Positions 18,504 to 27,402 of a DNA stretch of 64,000 nucleotides are shown piece by piece. The stretch spans positions 1 through 64,000 of the forward strand of contig CALQGY020000001.1 in NCBI GenBank assembly GCA_943330235.2, given 5' to 3'. This DNA is from Candidatus Kuenenia stuttgartensis. GTDB lineage: Bacteria; Gemmatimonadota; Gemmatimonadetes; Gemmatimonadales; Gemmatimonadaceae. A program made the translations under genes and the position numbers. The notes beneath the pieces were generated by a model, which saw only the letters and a program-made list of their open reading frames with translations, did no database searches and was not told the DNA's origin. Within the stretch, counting starts at the first letter, position 1. Each line of letters opens with the position of its first letter.

Positions 18504-21500
18504 CTAGAACGCGTACCGCATGGTCAGCTGCATCTGGTAGTTGTTGCTGGCCGAGTTCGGGCTCACCGACCACGGGGAGTTGAACGTCGTCACACCGTTC
18601 TGCACGCTGGTGTTCAGGTTGTAGTTCCACTGCGCCGTGCTGAGCGCGCCGGCCGTACGACCCGCGGTGTTGAGCACCGCCTGGTTGTTGAACGACGACA
18701 CGATGGGGAAGTAGTTCCGGCCCCACGCGCGGTTGATCAGGTTGGCGAAGTTGAAGATGTCCAGCTGCGCCGTGAGGCGCTGGCCGCTGACCTGCGGGAG
18801 CGTCTGACGGATGGACACGTCCATGCGCTTCTGGAACGGGCCGTTGCAGCTGTTGCGCGCCATGATCGAGCCGCGCTGCTTGTCGAGACACGGCTGCATC
18901 GAGATGAACTTCTCGAACGCCGCGGCCGACGTCGTATTCAGCGCATACGTCGAGCCGGCACCGGTGCCGATGCGCACTTCGCTCCCGTCCGCACCATTCT
19001 TCGGCACGTAGATCGGATCGTTGCCGTTGATGCCATCGCCGTTGATGTCGTTGTTCGTGACATACGTGATGGAGTTGCCGGAAATGCCTTCAAAGTAGAA
19101 GGTCACGTCCGTCTGGTTCGTGCGCCACGGCGCCGTGTAGGTGCCGAACAGCATGAAGCGGTGCGGACGCTCGAAGTTGGACGTCGTGGCTTCGTCCGGC
19201 GCGAACTCGGCACCGGCGAACTGCCGTCCGTTACGCCAGTTCGAGACGGCACGGTCGGAGGTCAGCGACTGCACGTCCTTGGAGCGGTTAAACGTGTAGG
19301 CCGCGGTGGCCTCAAGCGTGCGATTGAACCGCTTCTTCAGCTGGCTGCTGAGCGTGTAGTTGTACCCCGCCTTCGCGTTGGTCAGCTGAATCGCGCCTTC
19401 CGAGAACGACACCCGATTGGAACCCAGCAGACGCGTGCCCGGGATGACCTTCTGGTTGTTGTTCACCACCGTCGCCGTGCCGTTCGTCGCCACCGTGATG
19501 GTGTCGGCGTAGAGCACGCGGCCGTTGGGATCGAGGTACGGCGAGCCGTTCACCAGACGCGGGCCCTTGAGATTGAGGTCACGCACGTAGAGCGCGTTCA
19601 TCTCCTTGCGGTACAACCCTTCCACCGTGAGCACGAAGCCGGCCGGGAGCTTCTTATCGAAGCCCAAGGAGACCGTCATGTTCTGCGGATACTTGAAGTT
19701 CGGATCGTTGACGTTGACACCCACCGTACCGGCTGTGCCCGGCGTCGGCGACGGCTGGCCACCGCACGACTTCGGCATGGCCGCAAGATCGGTGGTGAAG
19801 TTCGGCACGGCCGTCGCAGCGGTGGAACCGTTGCACGTCACCGTCACGCCACCCAGACCGGTGTTGCCGTAGGCATTACCGATGAGGATGTACGGCGTCT
19901 GCCCCGTGTACACGCCCACGTTACCGCGCAGCTGCGTGGACTGGTTGCCCGTCACGTCCCAGTTAAAGCCGATACGCGGCGAGAACATCGCCTGCGTCTT
20001 GATCTTGTAATCCGTGCGGATCAATCCGCCCGACGCCGCCGTGATGGTGTCGTTCTGGAGCGGCGCGTCCTGGAAGGACGGCAGATCAAGACGGACACCG
20101 CCCGAGACGGACAGGCGATTGGTGACGTTGAAGACGTCCTGAATGTACGCCGACGTCTGGTTGCCCTTGAACTTCGCGGCAATGTCACCGCCGTTCGCAT
20201 ACGAGAACGCGTAGCTGCTCGGGTTGCCGAGACGCAGCGAGTCGATGGTGCGGAAGTTGTAGGCGCCATACGCCGCACCGCTCAGGAAGTAGTTGTAGAT
20301 GTCCGTCGCCTCGAAGCGACCACCCACCGTCACGGTATGCGCGCCGAGCGGAATGGTGAGGTTGTCGGACAGCTCGAGAATCTTCTGGTTGAGCGCGTTG
20401 CCCGGCGAGAAACGCTCCGTACCCACGGTGACGACCGAGTTGGGCGTCGTGCCGCTGGGCACCGCCGTGGTCTGCTGCACCACACCAATCGCCAGTTCCG
20501 GCGCTTGGATGGGCACGATGCGGATGTCATCCACCGTGTTGTAGCCGAACAGGAATTCGTTGGCCGCGCCGCTCTGCAGGTTGGTGAAGAGCTGGGCGGT
20601 GTACGAGCGGTTCTTGTTCTGGCGCGTGAACGAGTTGGACGTCATGCGGATACCGCTGGACTGCGAGCCGGCATTGGCCGCAATCGTCGAGAAACCGCGC
20701 GAGTACTCGTCCTGCTCGGCCGTGTTATCGAGCATGCGGAACGAGAAGCGGTTGGCATCATTGATGGACCAGTCCAGACGACCCATCAGATTGGTCAGCG
20801 GGTTACCGCGGCGGAACACGCCCACGTTGCCCACGTCAAACTTCGGGGCGAGCAGCGACTTGATCAGGTTGATCGAGTCCATCGAGATGGACGTCGTCGC
20901 GTTGGCGATCGCCGAGCCGGCGGCATTGATGGTCGGGCCGGCAGTCGGGTCGGTCCGCTGCTGCCACTCCGGCGCGATGAAGAAGTGCAGCTTGTTCTTG
21001 ATAATCGGGCCGCCGAGCGTAAAGCCGTACTGCTTGATACGGAAATCGCTGGTGCGGATCTGATCGATGTTGGCCGCCATGTAGGGCGTGCGGAACATGT
21101 AGATGCCGCCGCCCTCATAGTTATTGGTGCCGCTCTTCGTGACCGCGTTCACCATCATGCCGGCGAAGTTGCCATAGCGCACGTCGGTGGGGCTCATGAG
21201 CACCTGGAATTCCTTCACCGCGTCGATCGACATGATCCGGCCGCTGGTGGCGCCGCCCGGCTGGCCGCCGGACGAACCCAGATTGAAGCGGTCGTTCTGG
21301 TTGGCGCCGTCCACCGTGAAGTTGTTCAGGCGGTTGTAGGCGCCACCGGCCGACGGACCCTGCGAGGTGCTGGACACCTGCGGCGTCAGCTTCACGAGGT
21401 CCGTGAAGTCACGCTGCAGGGTGGGCACGCGACGCAGCACCGTATCGGTGATGACCGTGGCGATGCCCTGACGGTTGGGCGAGAAGTCCGCCGCGATGGA

Positions 21501-21884
21501 CGGGACGGCGACCACCTTGACCTCGCTCAGCTGCGCCACCGACTCCTTCATGACGAAGTCGACGCGGGCGGCGACGTTGAGCGTGACGCGCACGTCTTGC
21601 GTCAGGGGCGCGAGCCCGAGGCGCTTGGCGGTCACGCGATAACCGCCGACCTCCAAGCCCTGAACGAAGTAGCGGCCATTGGACCGCGTCAGCACGCCGG
21701 CCTTAAAGCCGGTGGCAATGTTAACGATGGCGATCTGGACGCTTTCGAGCGGCTTACCAGCGCCGTCCGTCACGCTGCCGCCAACGGCGCCCGAGGTGAG
21801 CCCCTGGGCGGCTGCCGAGCGCGTAGCGCCCGTCAAGAGTACAAGAGCCATCGCGGCGAGGCCGAGCCAACGCTGCATGCGCAT
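18504..21884 (-). CDS. TonB-dependent outer-membrane receptor with carboxypeptidase-regulatory domain (Oar-like)
   Basis: I start at ATG 21884 (MRMQRWLG) rather than TTG 21962, because a signal peptide ending ATRSAAAQG follows at once and the TTG is part of a possible -35 box. Residues about 30-105 form a carboxypeptidase-regulatory (Ig-like) domain (VGGSVTDGAGKPLESVQIAI). A TonB plug follows (about 110-230), with FTVDGANQNDRFNL and AVTKSGTNNYEGG. The rest is a 22-strand-type barrel ending in the aromatic signature LTMRYAF. The order matches Oar-like receptors of Myxococcus, Bacteroidetes and Gemmatimonadota, often used for large or peptide substrates. The substrate is unknown. The next receptor gene upstream on the same strand has its own terminator, so this gene is probably transcribed separately. 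Confidence 0.9.
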   Translation of the reverse strand: MRMQRWLGLAAMALVLLTGATRSAAAQGLTSGAVGGSVTDGAGKPLESVQIAIVNIATGFKAGVLTRSNGRYFVQGLEVGGYRVTAKRLGLAPLTQDVRVTLNVAARVDFVMKESVAQLSEVKVVAVPSIAADFSPNRQGIATVITDTVLRRVPTLQRDFTDLVKLTPQVSSTSQGPSAGGAYNRLNNFTVDGANQNDRFNLGSSGGQPGGATSGRIMSIDAVKEFQVLMSPTDVRYGNFAGMMVNAVTKSGTNNYEGGGIYMFRTPYMAANIDQIRTSDFRIKQYGFTLGGPIIKNKLHFFIAPEWQQRTDPTAGPTINAAGSAIANATTSISMDSINLIKSLLAPKFDVGNVGVFRRGNPLTNLMGRLDWSINDANRFSFRMLDNTAEQDEYSRGFSTIAANAGSQSSGIRMTSNSFTRQNKNRSYTAQLFTNLQSGAANEFLFGYNTVDDIRIVPIQAPELAIGVVQQTTAVPSGTTPNSVVTVGTERFSPGNALNQKILELSDNLTIPLGAHTVTVGGRFEATDIYNYFLSGAAYGAYNFRTIDSLRLGNPSSYAFSYANGGDIAAKFKGNQTSAYIQDVFNVTNRLSVSGGVRLDLPSFQDAPLQNDTITAASGGLIRTDYKIKTQAMFSPRIGFNWDVTGNQSTQLRGNVGVYTGQTPYILIGNAYGNTGLGGVTVTCNGSTAATAVPNFTTDLAAMPKSCGGQPSPTPGTAGTVGVNVNDPNFKYPQNMTVSLGFDKKLPAGFVLTVEGLYRKEMNALYVRDLNLKGPRLVNGSPYLDPNGRVLYADTITVATNGTATVVNNNQKVIPGTRLLGSNRVSFSEGAIQLTNAKAGYNYTLSSQLKKRFNRTLEATAAYTFNRSKDVQSLTSDRAVSNWRNGRQFAGAEFAPDEATTSNFERPHRFMLFGTYTAPWRTNQTDVTFYFEGISGNSITYVTNNDINGDGINGNDPIYVPKNGADGSEVRIGTGAGSTYALNTTSAAAFEKFISMQPCLDKQRGSIMARNSCNGPFQKRMDVSIRQTLPQVSGQRLTAQLDIFNFANLINRAWGRNYFPIVSSFNNQAVLNTAGRTAGALSTAQWNYNLNTSVQNGVTTFNSPWSVSPNSASNNYQMQLTMRYAF

Positions 21885-21934
21885 AAGACTGAGGGTCGAT
21901 GTGATTAGGAACAGACGTCGGTGCCAAAACCGAT

Positions 21935-21962
21935 TGGATAGGCGTTTTCCGAAGTCCGTCAA
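21935..21962 (-). promoter_or_regulatory. Possible sigma-70-type promoter of the TonB receptor gene
   Basis: On the minus strand TTGACG (21962-21957) and TATCCA (21940-21935) are 16 bp apart, about 50 bp before the chosen ATG. The -10 match is weak. Confidence 0.35.
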
Positions 21963-21993
21963 AGCTACGGATGCCGAGGTTGCGCTTCAAGCA

Positions 21994-22033
21994 CAAAAAA
22001 AACCGCGGGAGAAGGCAAATGCCCTCTCCCGCG
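21994..22033 (-). terminator. Rho-independent terminator of the second TonB receptor gene
   Basis: A 13-bp stem (CGCGGGAGA.GGC against GCC.TCTCCCGCG, one mismatch, 4-nt loop) is followed on the minus strand by an 8-T run. It lies 65 bp past the stop of the gene at 22098-25388. Confidence 0.9.
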
Positions 22034-22097
22034 ACTAAACCATCCCCAGCGCTAACCCGTCACCGTACGGCGACCGGGTCAGCGTCGAGCGACGTCA

Positions 22098-25000
22098 TCA
22101 GTTAAACGTGTACCGCAGGCCCAGCTGCATGCGCCACACGTCGTTCGAACCGGCGGTGTGCTGGTACGTCGAGGCGGGGAGCAGGTTCGTGCCGATGTTG
22201 CGCAGGCGATACAGCAGCGCGCCATTGGCGTCCGGCGCCTGCGGGAGCAGCGGCGTGGTGGAAACGATACGCTGGCCCGAGCCCCACTTCTTGTTGATGA
22301 GGTTGTCGAGGTTGAGCACGTCGAAACGCACCGACAGCGTGTTCCGCTTGCCGCCGACGTTCTGGAAGATTTCCTGCGTCAGCCCCAGGTCCGTCCGGAA
22401 CAGGATCGGGAGGAACACGGCGTTGCGCTCGGCGTACTTGCCGCGGCGCGAGCTCAGGTACTTGTCCTGCGCGATGTAGGCTTCCCACGCGGTCTGCTGA
22501 TCGGCCACCGTGAAGGTCTTCGTGGCCGTGGCGCAGTTGGTCACCACGCTGCCGGTCGGACCGACGCAGTACTGCTGGAAGTTCATCTCGCCGGCGCTGT
22601 TCGGGATGTAGATCAGGTCGTTGGTCTGACCATCGCCGTTGGCGTCCGCGCTGAACGTGTAGCTCGTGTTGCCCTGCGTCTGACCCTGCGTGAAGATCGA
22701 GATGGACGTCGAGCCGAACGAGAAGTACTCGTGCTTGTACGACAGCGCGAGGAACAGGCGCTTGCCCGGCGAGTAGGCCGAGAACTGCACGCCGGGGTTG
22801 TTCGGATCGTTGGCCTGGGCATTGCCGCCCCAGTTGCCGGAGGCCGTGGAGCCCGGATCGTACGAGTTGCGCGACACGCCGTACGCGTACGCCGCCTTCG
22901 CGAACAGGCCGTTCTTGAACTGGCGAGTGAGCGAGCCGGAGAGGTTGTACGAGTAGCCGTTGTTCGCGTTGCTCAGCACGAAGGCGTTGGTCACCTGGCT
23001 GTTGAGACGGTTGGCGGTCCAGCGCAACCGCTGGTCGGCGCCCGTGAACTTGCTCTGCGCGGCGGGGAGATTGGCGTTGGTGTAGTACGCGCCGTTCACT
23101 TCGGTGCTGTACAACCCTTCCAGCGTGCCGATGAAGCCAAACGGCAGCTTCTTGTCGACGGCCACGTCCGTACGCCACACCTGCGAGAACTTGTACGTCG
23201 GGTCGGTCACGTCCAGCTCGTACGAGGCGGCCGGGGCACCGGTGACGGTGGTCGGCTTGTACGTGTTGGGATTCGGGTTGAACGGACGCGTGGTCGTGTT
23301 CGTGAACTGGTCGAAGCCGGTCAGCACGCCGGTGTTGCCGAGCTGATTGGAGATCCAGACGTACGGCGGGGTGCCGGAGAAGATACCCGTGCCGCCGCGC
23401 ACGATGGTCGTACGATCACCCTTCACGTCGTAGTTGAAGCCGACGCGCGGCGAGAACTGCGGGTTGGCATCGGGCAGCTTGCCGGAGTTGAACTGCACCG
23501 GATTGCCGAAACGATCGCGGAACGTGAGCGCATCCGCCTGCGGATTATCGAACGCGGTGTTGCCGAACATCGGCACATCGATACGCACGCCCAGCGAGAG
23601 GCGCAGGTTCTTGGCCAGACGCCAGTCATCCTGCAGATACGCACCCAGCGTCGTCACTTCGAGCGGCTGCATCGGCACCGCTTGGCCCGGGATGTTCGCG
23701 TAGCGGACCTGGAAGCGGTTGAGCGTCACCGGCGCCGTGGTGCGGTTCGGGTTCGCCACGAACCCGTTCGCGTCGGCGTAGAAATCGGCCAGCGAGTTGT
23801 ACACGTACGCGCTCTGGAGACCCGGCGAGAAGCCGTTGTCCGAGTTGTACTTCTGCGCCGTCACACCGAACGTCAGGTCATGCTTGTCGGTGTAGATGGA
23901 GAAGTTGTCCTGGAACTGCAGCGTCTTGTACGTGAGGATGTTGCTCGGCGTAAACGGCTCAAAACCGAACGAGATGTAGTTGCTGCCGTTGTTCAGGATG
24001 TCCACGAGCGGGAACATCGTGCCCTTCGACTTACGGCTTTCGTCGTTCAGCGTCACGCCCGCGATGATCTGGTTGGACATGTTGCTGCCAATCGACGAGT
24101 TCAATTCGCCGATGTACGACTTGATGTTTTCCAAGATCGCGTAGCCCGAATTCTGGAAGCTCATCGAGTTCGCGTTATCGCGGCGGCTACCGCTCGTGTT
24201 GCCCAGCGAGCCGGAGTTCGAGATCGGCTGATCGGACTCGGAGTTCAGCTGGCTGTAGCGGAAGCTGAGCTTGTTCCGGTCGTTGATGTTGTAATCGAGC
24301 TTGCCGATGAAGCGCGTGGACGGCACTTCCAGGTTGAAGCCCTGATAGGGGCCGGTCGCGTAGTTGAACTTGCTCTGCAGGAAGCTCGACAGCTGATCGA
24401 GATCCGACGCGAGCACACGCGTGGTGTTGCCGCTCACCGTTTGCGTGCCCGTGTTGGCCGTGAACGACGTGGCCGGCGACGAGAGCGCATCGGTTTCGTA
24501 ATCGGCGAAGAAGAACAGCTTGTTCTTGATGATCGGGCCGCTGATGTAGCCGCCGGGCTGCGTGAACTTGTACTTGCCCTTATTGAAGAAGAGGCCGGCC
24601 GTGCTGTCGCCCTGCAGCCCCTGGTTACGCGTGGTGTAGTAGACCGAGCCCTTGAACTCGTTCGTGCCGCTCTTGGTGACGGCATTCACGCCGGCGCCGG
24701 TGAAGTTGCCCTGACGCACGTCAAACGGCGCCACGTTCACCTGCAGCTGCTCGATGGCGTCGATCGGAATCGGCGACACACCCGTGCGCGCACCCGGCTG
24801 CGAGCCGAGACCGAACGAGTTGTTGAACGACGAGCCGTCGAGCGTGAAGTTGTTCAGGCGGTTGTCCTGACCGGCGAACGACGAACCCGACGACTGCGGC
24901 GTGAGACGCGTGAAGTCGGTGATCGTGCGGCCGATGGTCGGGAACGCCGCGATCTGTTCCTTCGAGATCGCGGTGGAGGCGCCGGTGACCTTCGAGCTCA

Positions 25001-25388
25001 GCGCACCGCCGGTGGCGGTGACTTCAATGCCGGACAGCGTCACCGCGGCCTGCTTGAGGTTGAAGCGCACGTCGGTCGTGGCGCCCAGCGTCACTTCGAG
25101 ACCGTTCTGCGTCGTCTTCTCGAACCCGATCGCCACGGCCGTGACCGTGTACGGGCCGCCGACACGCATGCCGGGGATGTTGAAATGGCCGTCGGTGCGG
25201 CTCACGGCCGTGTAGGCCGAGCCAGACGGGAGGTGCGTCGCAACGATACGCGCCGCTGCCATCGGGCCGGTCGGCCCCTGCACGGTGCCGCTCATCGAGC
25301 CGGTGGTGACGCCCTGCGCGTGAACCGCGCCGGCCGCCGACATCAGTAAGCCCGTGAACAGCAGGACGTGGCGAAATGCCTGTCGCAT
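22098..25388 (-). CDS. TonB-dependent outer-membrane receptor with carboxypeptidase-regulatory domain (Oar-like)
   Basis: The 1096-residue paralogue of the preceding receptor has the same plan. A signal peptide ends GAVHAQG (about 1-25). A carboxypeptidase-regulatory domain starts GSMSGTVQGPTGPMAAARIV (about 30-110), and a plug domain (about 115-240) carries LNNFTLDGSSFNNSFG and AVTKSGTNEFKGSVYY. The barrel ends LQLGLRYTFN. The ATG start directly precedes the signal peptide. Alignment by eye is clear in the plug but weak in the barrel, suggesting different ligands. It is flanked by its own terminator downstream and by a palindrome 59 bp upstream of the start. Confidence 0.9.
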   Translation of the reverse strand: MRQAFRHVLLFTGLLMSAAGAVHAQGVTTGSMSGTVQGPTGPMAAARIVATHLPSGSAYTAVSRTDGHFNIPGMRVGGPYTVTAVAIGFEKTTQNGLEVTLGATTDVRFNLKQAAVTLSGIEVTATGGALSSKVTGASTAISKEQIAAFPTIGRTITDFTRLTPQSSGSSFAGQDNRLNNFTLDGSSFNNSFGLGSQPGARTGVSPIPIDAIEQLQVNVAPFDVRQGNFTGAGVNAVTKSGTNEFKGSVYYTTRNQGLQGDSTAGLFFNKGKYKFTQPGGYISGPIIKNKLFFFADYETDALSSPATSFTANTGTQTVSGNTTRVLASDLDQLSSFLQSKFNYATGPYQGFNLEVPSTRFIGKLDYNINDRNKLSFRYSQLNSESDQPISNSGSLGNTSGSRRDNANSMSFQNSGYAILENIKSYIGELNSSIGSNMSNQIIAGVTLNDESRKSKGTMFPLVDILNNGSNYISFGFEPFTPSNILTYKTLQFQDNFSIYTDKHDLTFGVTAQKYNSDNGFSPGLQSAYVYNSLADFYADANGFVANPNRTTAPVTLNRFQVRYANIPGQAVPMQPLEVTTLGAYLQDDWRLAKNLRLSLGVRIDVPMFGNTAFDNPQADALTFRDRFGNPVQFNSGKLPDANPQFSPRVGFNYDVKGDRTTIVRGGTGIFSGTPPYVWISNQLGNTGVLTGFDQFTNTTTRPFNPNPNTYKPTTVTGAPAASYELDVTDPTYKFSQVWRTDVAVDKKLPFGFIGTLEGLYSTEVNGAYYTNANLPAAQSKFTGADQRLRWTANRLNSQVTNAFVLSNANNGYSYNLSGSLTRQFKNGLFAKAAYAYGVSRNSYDPGSTASGNWGGNAQANDPNNPGVQFSAYSPGKRLFLALSYKHEYFSFGSTSISIFTQGQTQGNTSYTFSADANGDGQTNDLIYIPNSAGEMNFQQYCVGPTGSVVTNCATATKTFTVADQQTAWEAYIAQDKYLSSRRGKYAERNAVFLPILFRTDLGLTQEIFQNVGGKRNTLSVRFDVLNLDNLINKKWGSGQRIVSTTPLLPQAPDANGALLYRLRNIGTNLLPASTYQHTAGSNDVWRMQLGLRYTFN

Positions 25389-25446
25389 AATGTGTGCTAT
25401 GGTATGTGAGGGTGGTCACTGCGCGCCGCGAGGTCCTCGGCGAACA

Positions 25447-25458
25447 GTTGTATACAAC
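25447..25458. promoter_or_regulatory. Perfect 12-bp palindrome upstream of a TonB receptor gene
   Basis: GTTGTATACAAC lies 59 bp upstream of the receptor ATG, in an AT-rich patch of an otherwise GC-rich 172-bp intergenic region. It could be an operator. No regulator gene is adjacent. Confidence 0.35.
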
Positions 25459-25560
25459 AACGCCTTGCTAGGATCAGCGGGACACCCACCGCTCCGTTAC
25501 CCAAACGGGACACGGTGGCGGATAACCCGATCAGTTCCGTTACAAACGTAACCAGACCGG

Positions 25561-26949
25561 TCACCGTCGGCTATTTCGCCCCACGGTCGCGAAGTACACC
25601 GGAATCCCGAGTGCAATCACCCCCAATACCGCCACCGTCCCCCACCGCTGCGTCGGATCCATCAGCGCGTTCACCAGGAGGAACAGCGTCGCGCCGCAGA
25701 ACAACAGCGGCGGCAGCGGATACAGCGGTACGCGCATGGACGGATTCCAGTCGGGACGGCGACGCAGCTTGAAAATCGCCCCCACGCTCAGGATGTAGAA
25801 CACCAGCGAGGCGGTCACAAAGATGTCCGCCAATTGCTCAAAGCTGCGGAGCAGCACGAACCCAATGCCGATGGAGGCCGCCAGCGAGATCGCGACGTAC
25901 GGCGTCTTGAAGGTCGGATGCACTTTTGCCACTTGCCGGAAAAAGAGCCCTTCGTCCGCCATGGCAAAGAAAATGCGCGGTCCGGTCAGCAACGAGCCGT
26001 TCACCGAGCCGAACGTGGACAGCAGCACCGTGATGGACACCAGCGTCACGCCCACCGGGCCGACCAGCCGCTCGGCGACATCGGCCGCGACCAGCCGAGC
26101 GCCCTTGATCTCGTCCACCGACAGCACCGACAGATACGCCACATTCGCTAGGACGTAGATCAGGATGATGGCCAACGTGCCGATGATGATCGCGCGCGGC
26201 ATGGTGCGCCGCGGGTCCGCCACCTCGCCCCCCACCTTGGTCAGGTCGCCCCAGCCGTCATACGCCCACAGCACCGACACCAGCGCCAGCCCGAACGCGC
26301 TGACCGAGAAGCTGCCCGGCGGCGTGGCCGGCGTGAAATGACCGCCCGTCTTGGGGAGCCCCAACGACAGCGCCAAGATCACGATCAGCATCAGGCCGCC
26401 GTACTTGGCCAGCGTGGTCACGTTCTGCACCAGCGCGCCCCACTTGAGGCCCACGATGTTCACGGACGCCATCGCGCCAAGCGCCACCGCGGCCACCCAG
26501 TGCGCATACGTGTCGTACGGCGCCAACCCCGGGTCGTAGCCCAGCGCGCGCAGCAGGTACTCGGCAAAGGTCAGCGAGATGCCGCCCAACGCGGCCGCGC
26601 GGATGATCACCAGCTCCGTCCAGCCGTATAAGAAGGCCGGAAGTCGTCCCCACCCTTCGCGGATGAACACGAAGTAGCCACCCGTGCGCGGCAGCGCGCC
26701 GGCCACCTCGGCTAACGTCAGGGCGCCGCACAGCGCGAAGATGCCGCCAATCACCCAGACCGAGATGAGCGGAAACGGACCCGGGAGCTTGGCGGCGATG
26801 CCGGCCGGCGACCGAAAGATGCCGGACCCGATGGTCGTGCCGATCACGACCGCAATGGCGCTCCAGAGTCCGAGCTGCCGCGGCAGTTCGGTGGGCACGG
26901 ACGCCGAGGGCTGGGAACCTGGAGAGGCTGTGGGCGATTTCATGCGCAC
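25561..26949 (-). CDS. APC-superfamily amino acid permease
   Basis: The 462-residue product has about twelve predicted membrane helices. The first carries the APC signature AVVIGTTIGSGIFRSPAGIA (residues about 33-52), where the unwound GSGIF loop binds the substrate amine and carboxylate in this superfamily. Further family segments include ALPRTGGYFVFIREGWG and WAYDGWGDLTKVGGEV. I keep the GTG start because GGAG is 8 nt upstream of it; ATG 26943 is two codons in. It resembles the LAT/basic amino acid subgroup, but the exact substrate cannot be read from the sequence. It is divergent from the heme A genes and ends 172 bp from the receptor gene. Confidence 0.9.
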   Translation of the reverse strand: MRMKSPTASPGSQPSASVPTELPRQLGLWSAIAVVIGTTIGSGIFRSPAGIAAKLPGPFPLISVWVIGGIFALCGALTLAEVAGALPRTGGYFVFIREGWGRLPAFLYGWTELVIIRAAALGGISLTFAEYLLRALGYDPGLAPYDTYAHWVAAVALGAMASVNIVGLKWGALVQNVTTLAKYGGLMLIVILALSLGLPKTGGHFTPATPPGSFSVSAFGLALVSVLWAYDGWGDLTKVGGEVADPRRTMPRAIIIGTLAIILIYVLANVAYLSVLSVDEIKGARLVAADVAERLVGPVGVTLVSITVLLSTFGSVNGSLLTGPRIFFAMADEGLFFRQVAKVHPTFKTPYVAISLAASIGIGFVLLRSFEQLADIFVTASLVFYILSVGAIFKLRRRPDWNPSMRVPLYPLPPLLFCGATLFLLVNALMDPTQRWGTVAVLGVIALGIPVYFATVGRNSRR

Positions 26950-27070
26950 ATGGTAGTCTCCGGCGCGCCAGATCGCACGGAATTCTTCCGCGGTCGGCCA
27001 CGCGCGAAATCACGCGGGTCCGGTCGCAGGGGGTCCCCCGGCCGCTGTGACCGTCTAGCTTATCCGCATC

Positions 27071-27385
27071 ATGGTGTCTCCGAACCTCGCGGTACCTACC
27101 CTCGTGCTCGACGCGCTTTTCTGGATCGCGGTCGGCGCATGTGTCGTTTCGCAGTTCTTCATTGTCCGGGCCGTCTGGCGGGTCATTCCGCCGGTGACGG
27201 GCCCGTCCTCGGTCCCGGCGCCTCGCCGCGCGGCCGAAGTGGTCTGGGCGCTGCTCCCAGCGCTCCTGATGGTCGGCGCCTTTGTTGGTGCGTGGCGCCT
27301 GATGCATCCTCCGATCCCCACTGGCCTGCCCGCCGCGCAGGGCGCGATCTCCGCGCCTGCGGCCGCACCTGCGACTTCGGCCTGA
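27071..27385 (+). CDS. Small two-helix membrane protein resembling the CoxII membrane hairpin
   Basis: The 104-residue product has two membrane helices (about 10-32 and 62-80) and an Ala/Pro tail. The second helix begins AAEVVWALLPALLMVG, close to the 'E-x-W-T-x-x-P' start of the second helix of cytochrome c oxidase subunit II, but no CuA-binding domain follows. It lies 17 bp upstream of the heme A synthase gene and is probably co-transcribed with it. It could be a cut-down oxidase-associated subunit or assembly factor. That reading is inference from resemblance and context. Confidence 0.65.
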   Translation: MVSPNLAVPTLVLDALFWIAVGACVVSQFFIVRAVWRVIPPVTGPSSVPAPRRAAEVVWALLPALLMVGAFVGAWRLMHPPIPTGLPAAQGAISAPAAAPATSA

Positions 27386-27402
27386 CGCCGAGAGCTCCTG
27401 AC

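Noticed and set aside
18489-21908. 1139-residue plus-strand ORF antisense to the first TonB receptor
   Set aside because: The composition is typical of antisense GC-rich frames (Arg/His/Val/Gly), with no domains, while the minus-strand receptor has a complete architecture and signal peptide.
22158-25349. 1063-residue plus-strand ORF antisense to the second TonB receptor
   Set aside because: Same reasoning: shadow of a well-supported receptor gene.
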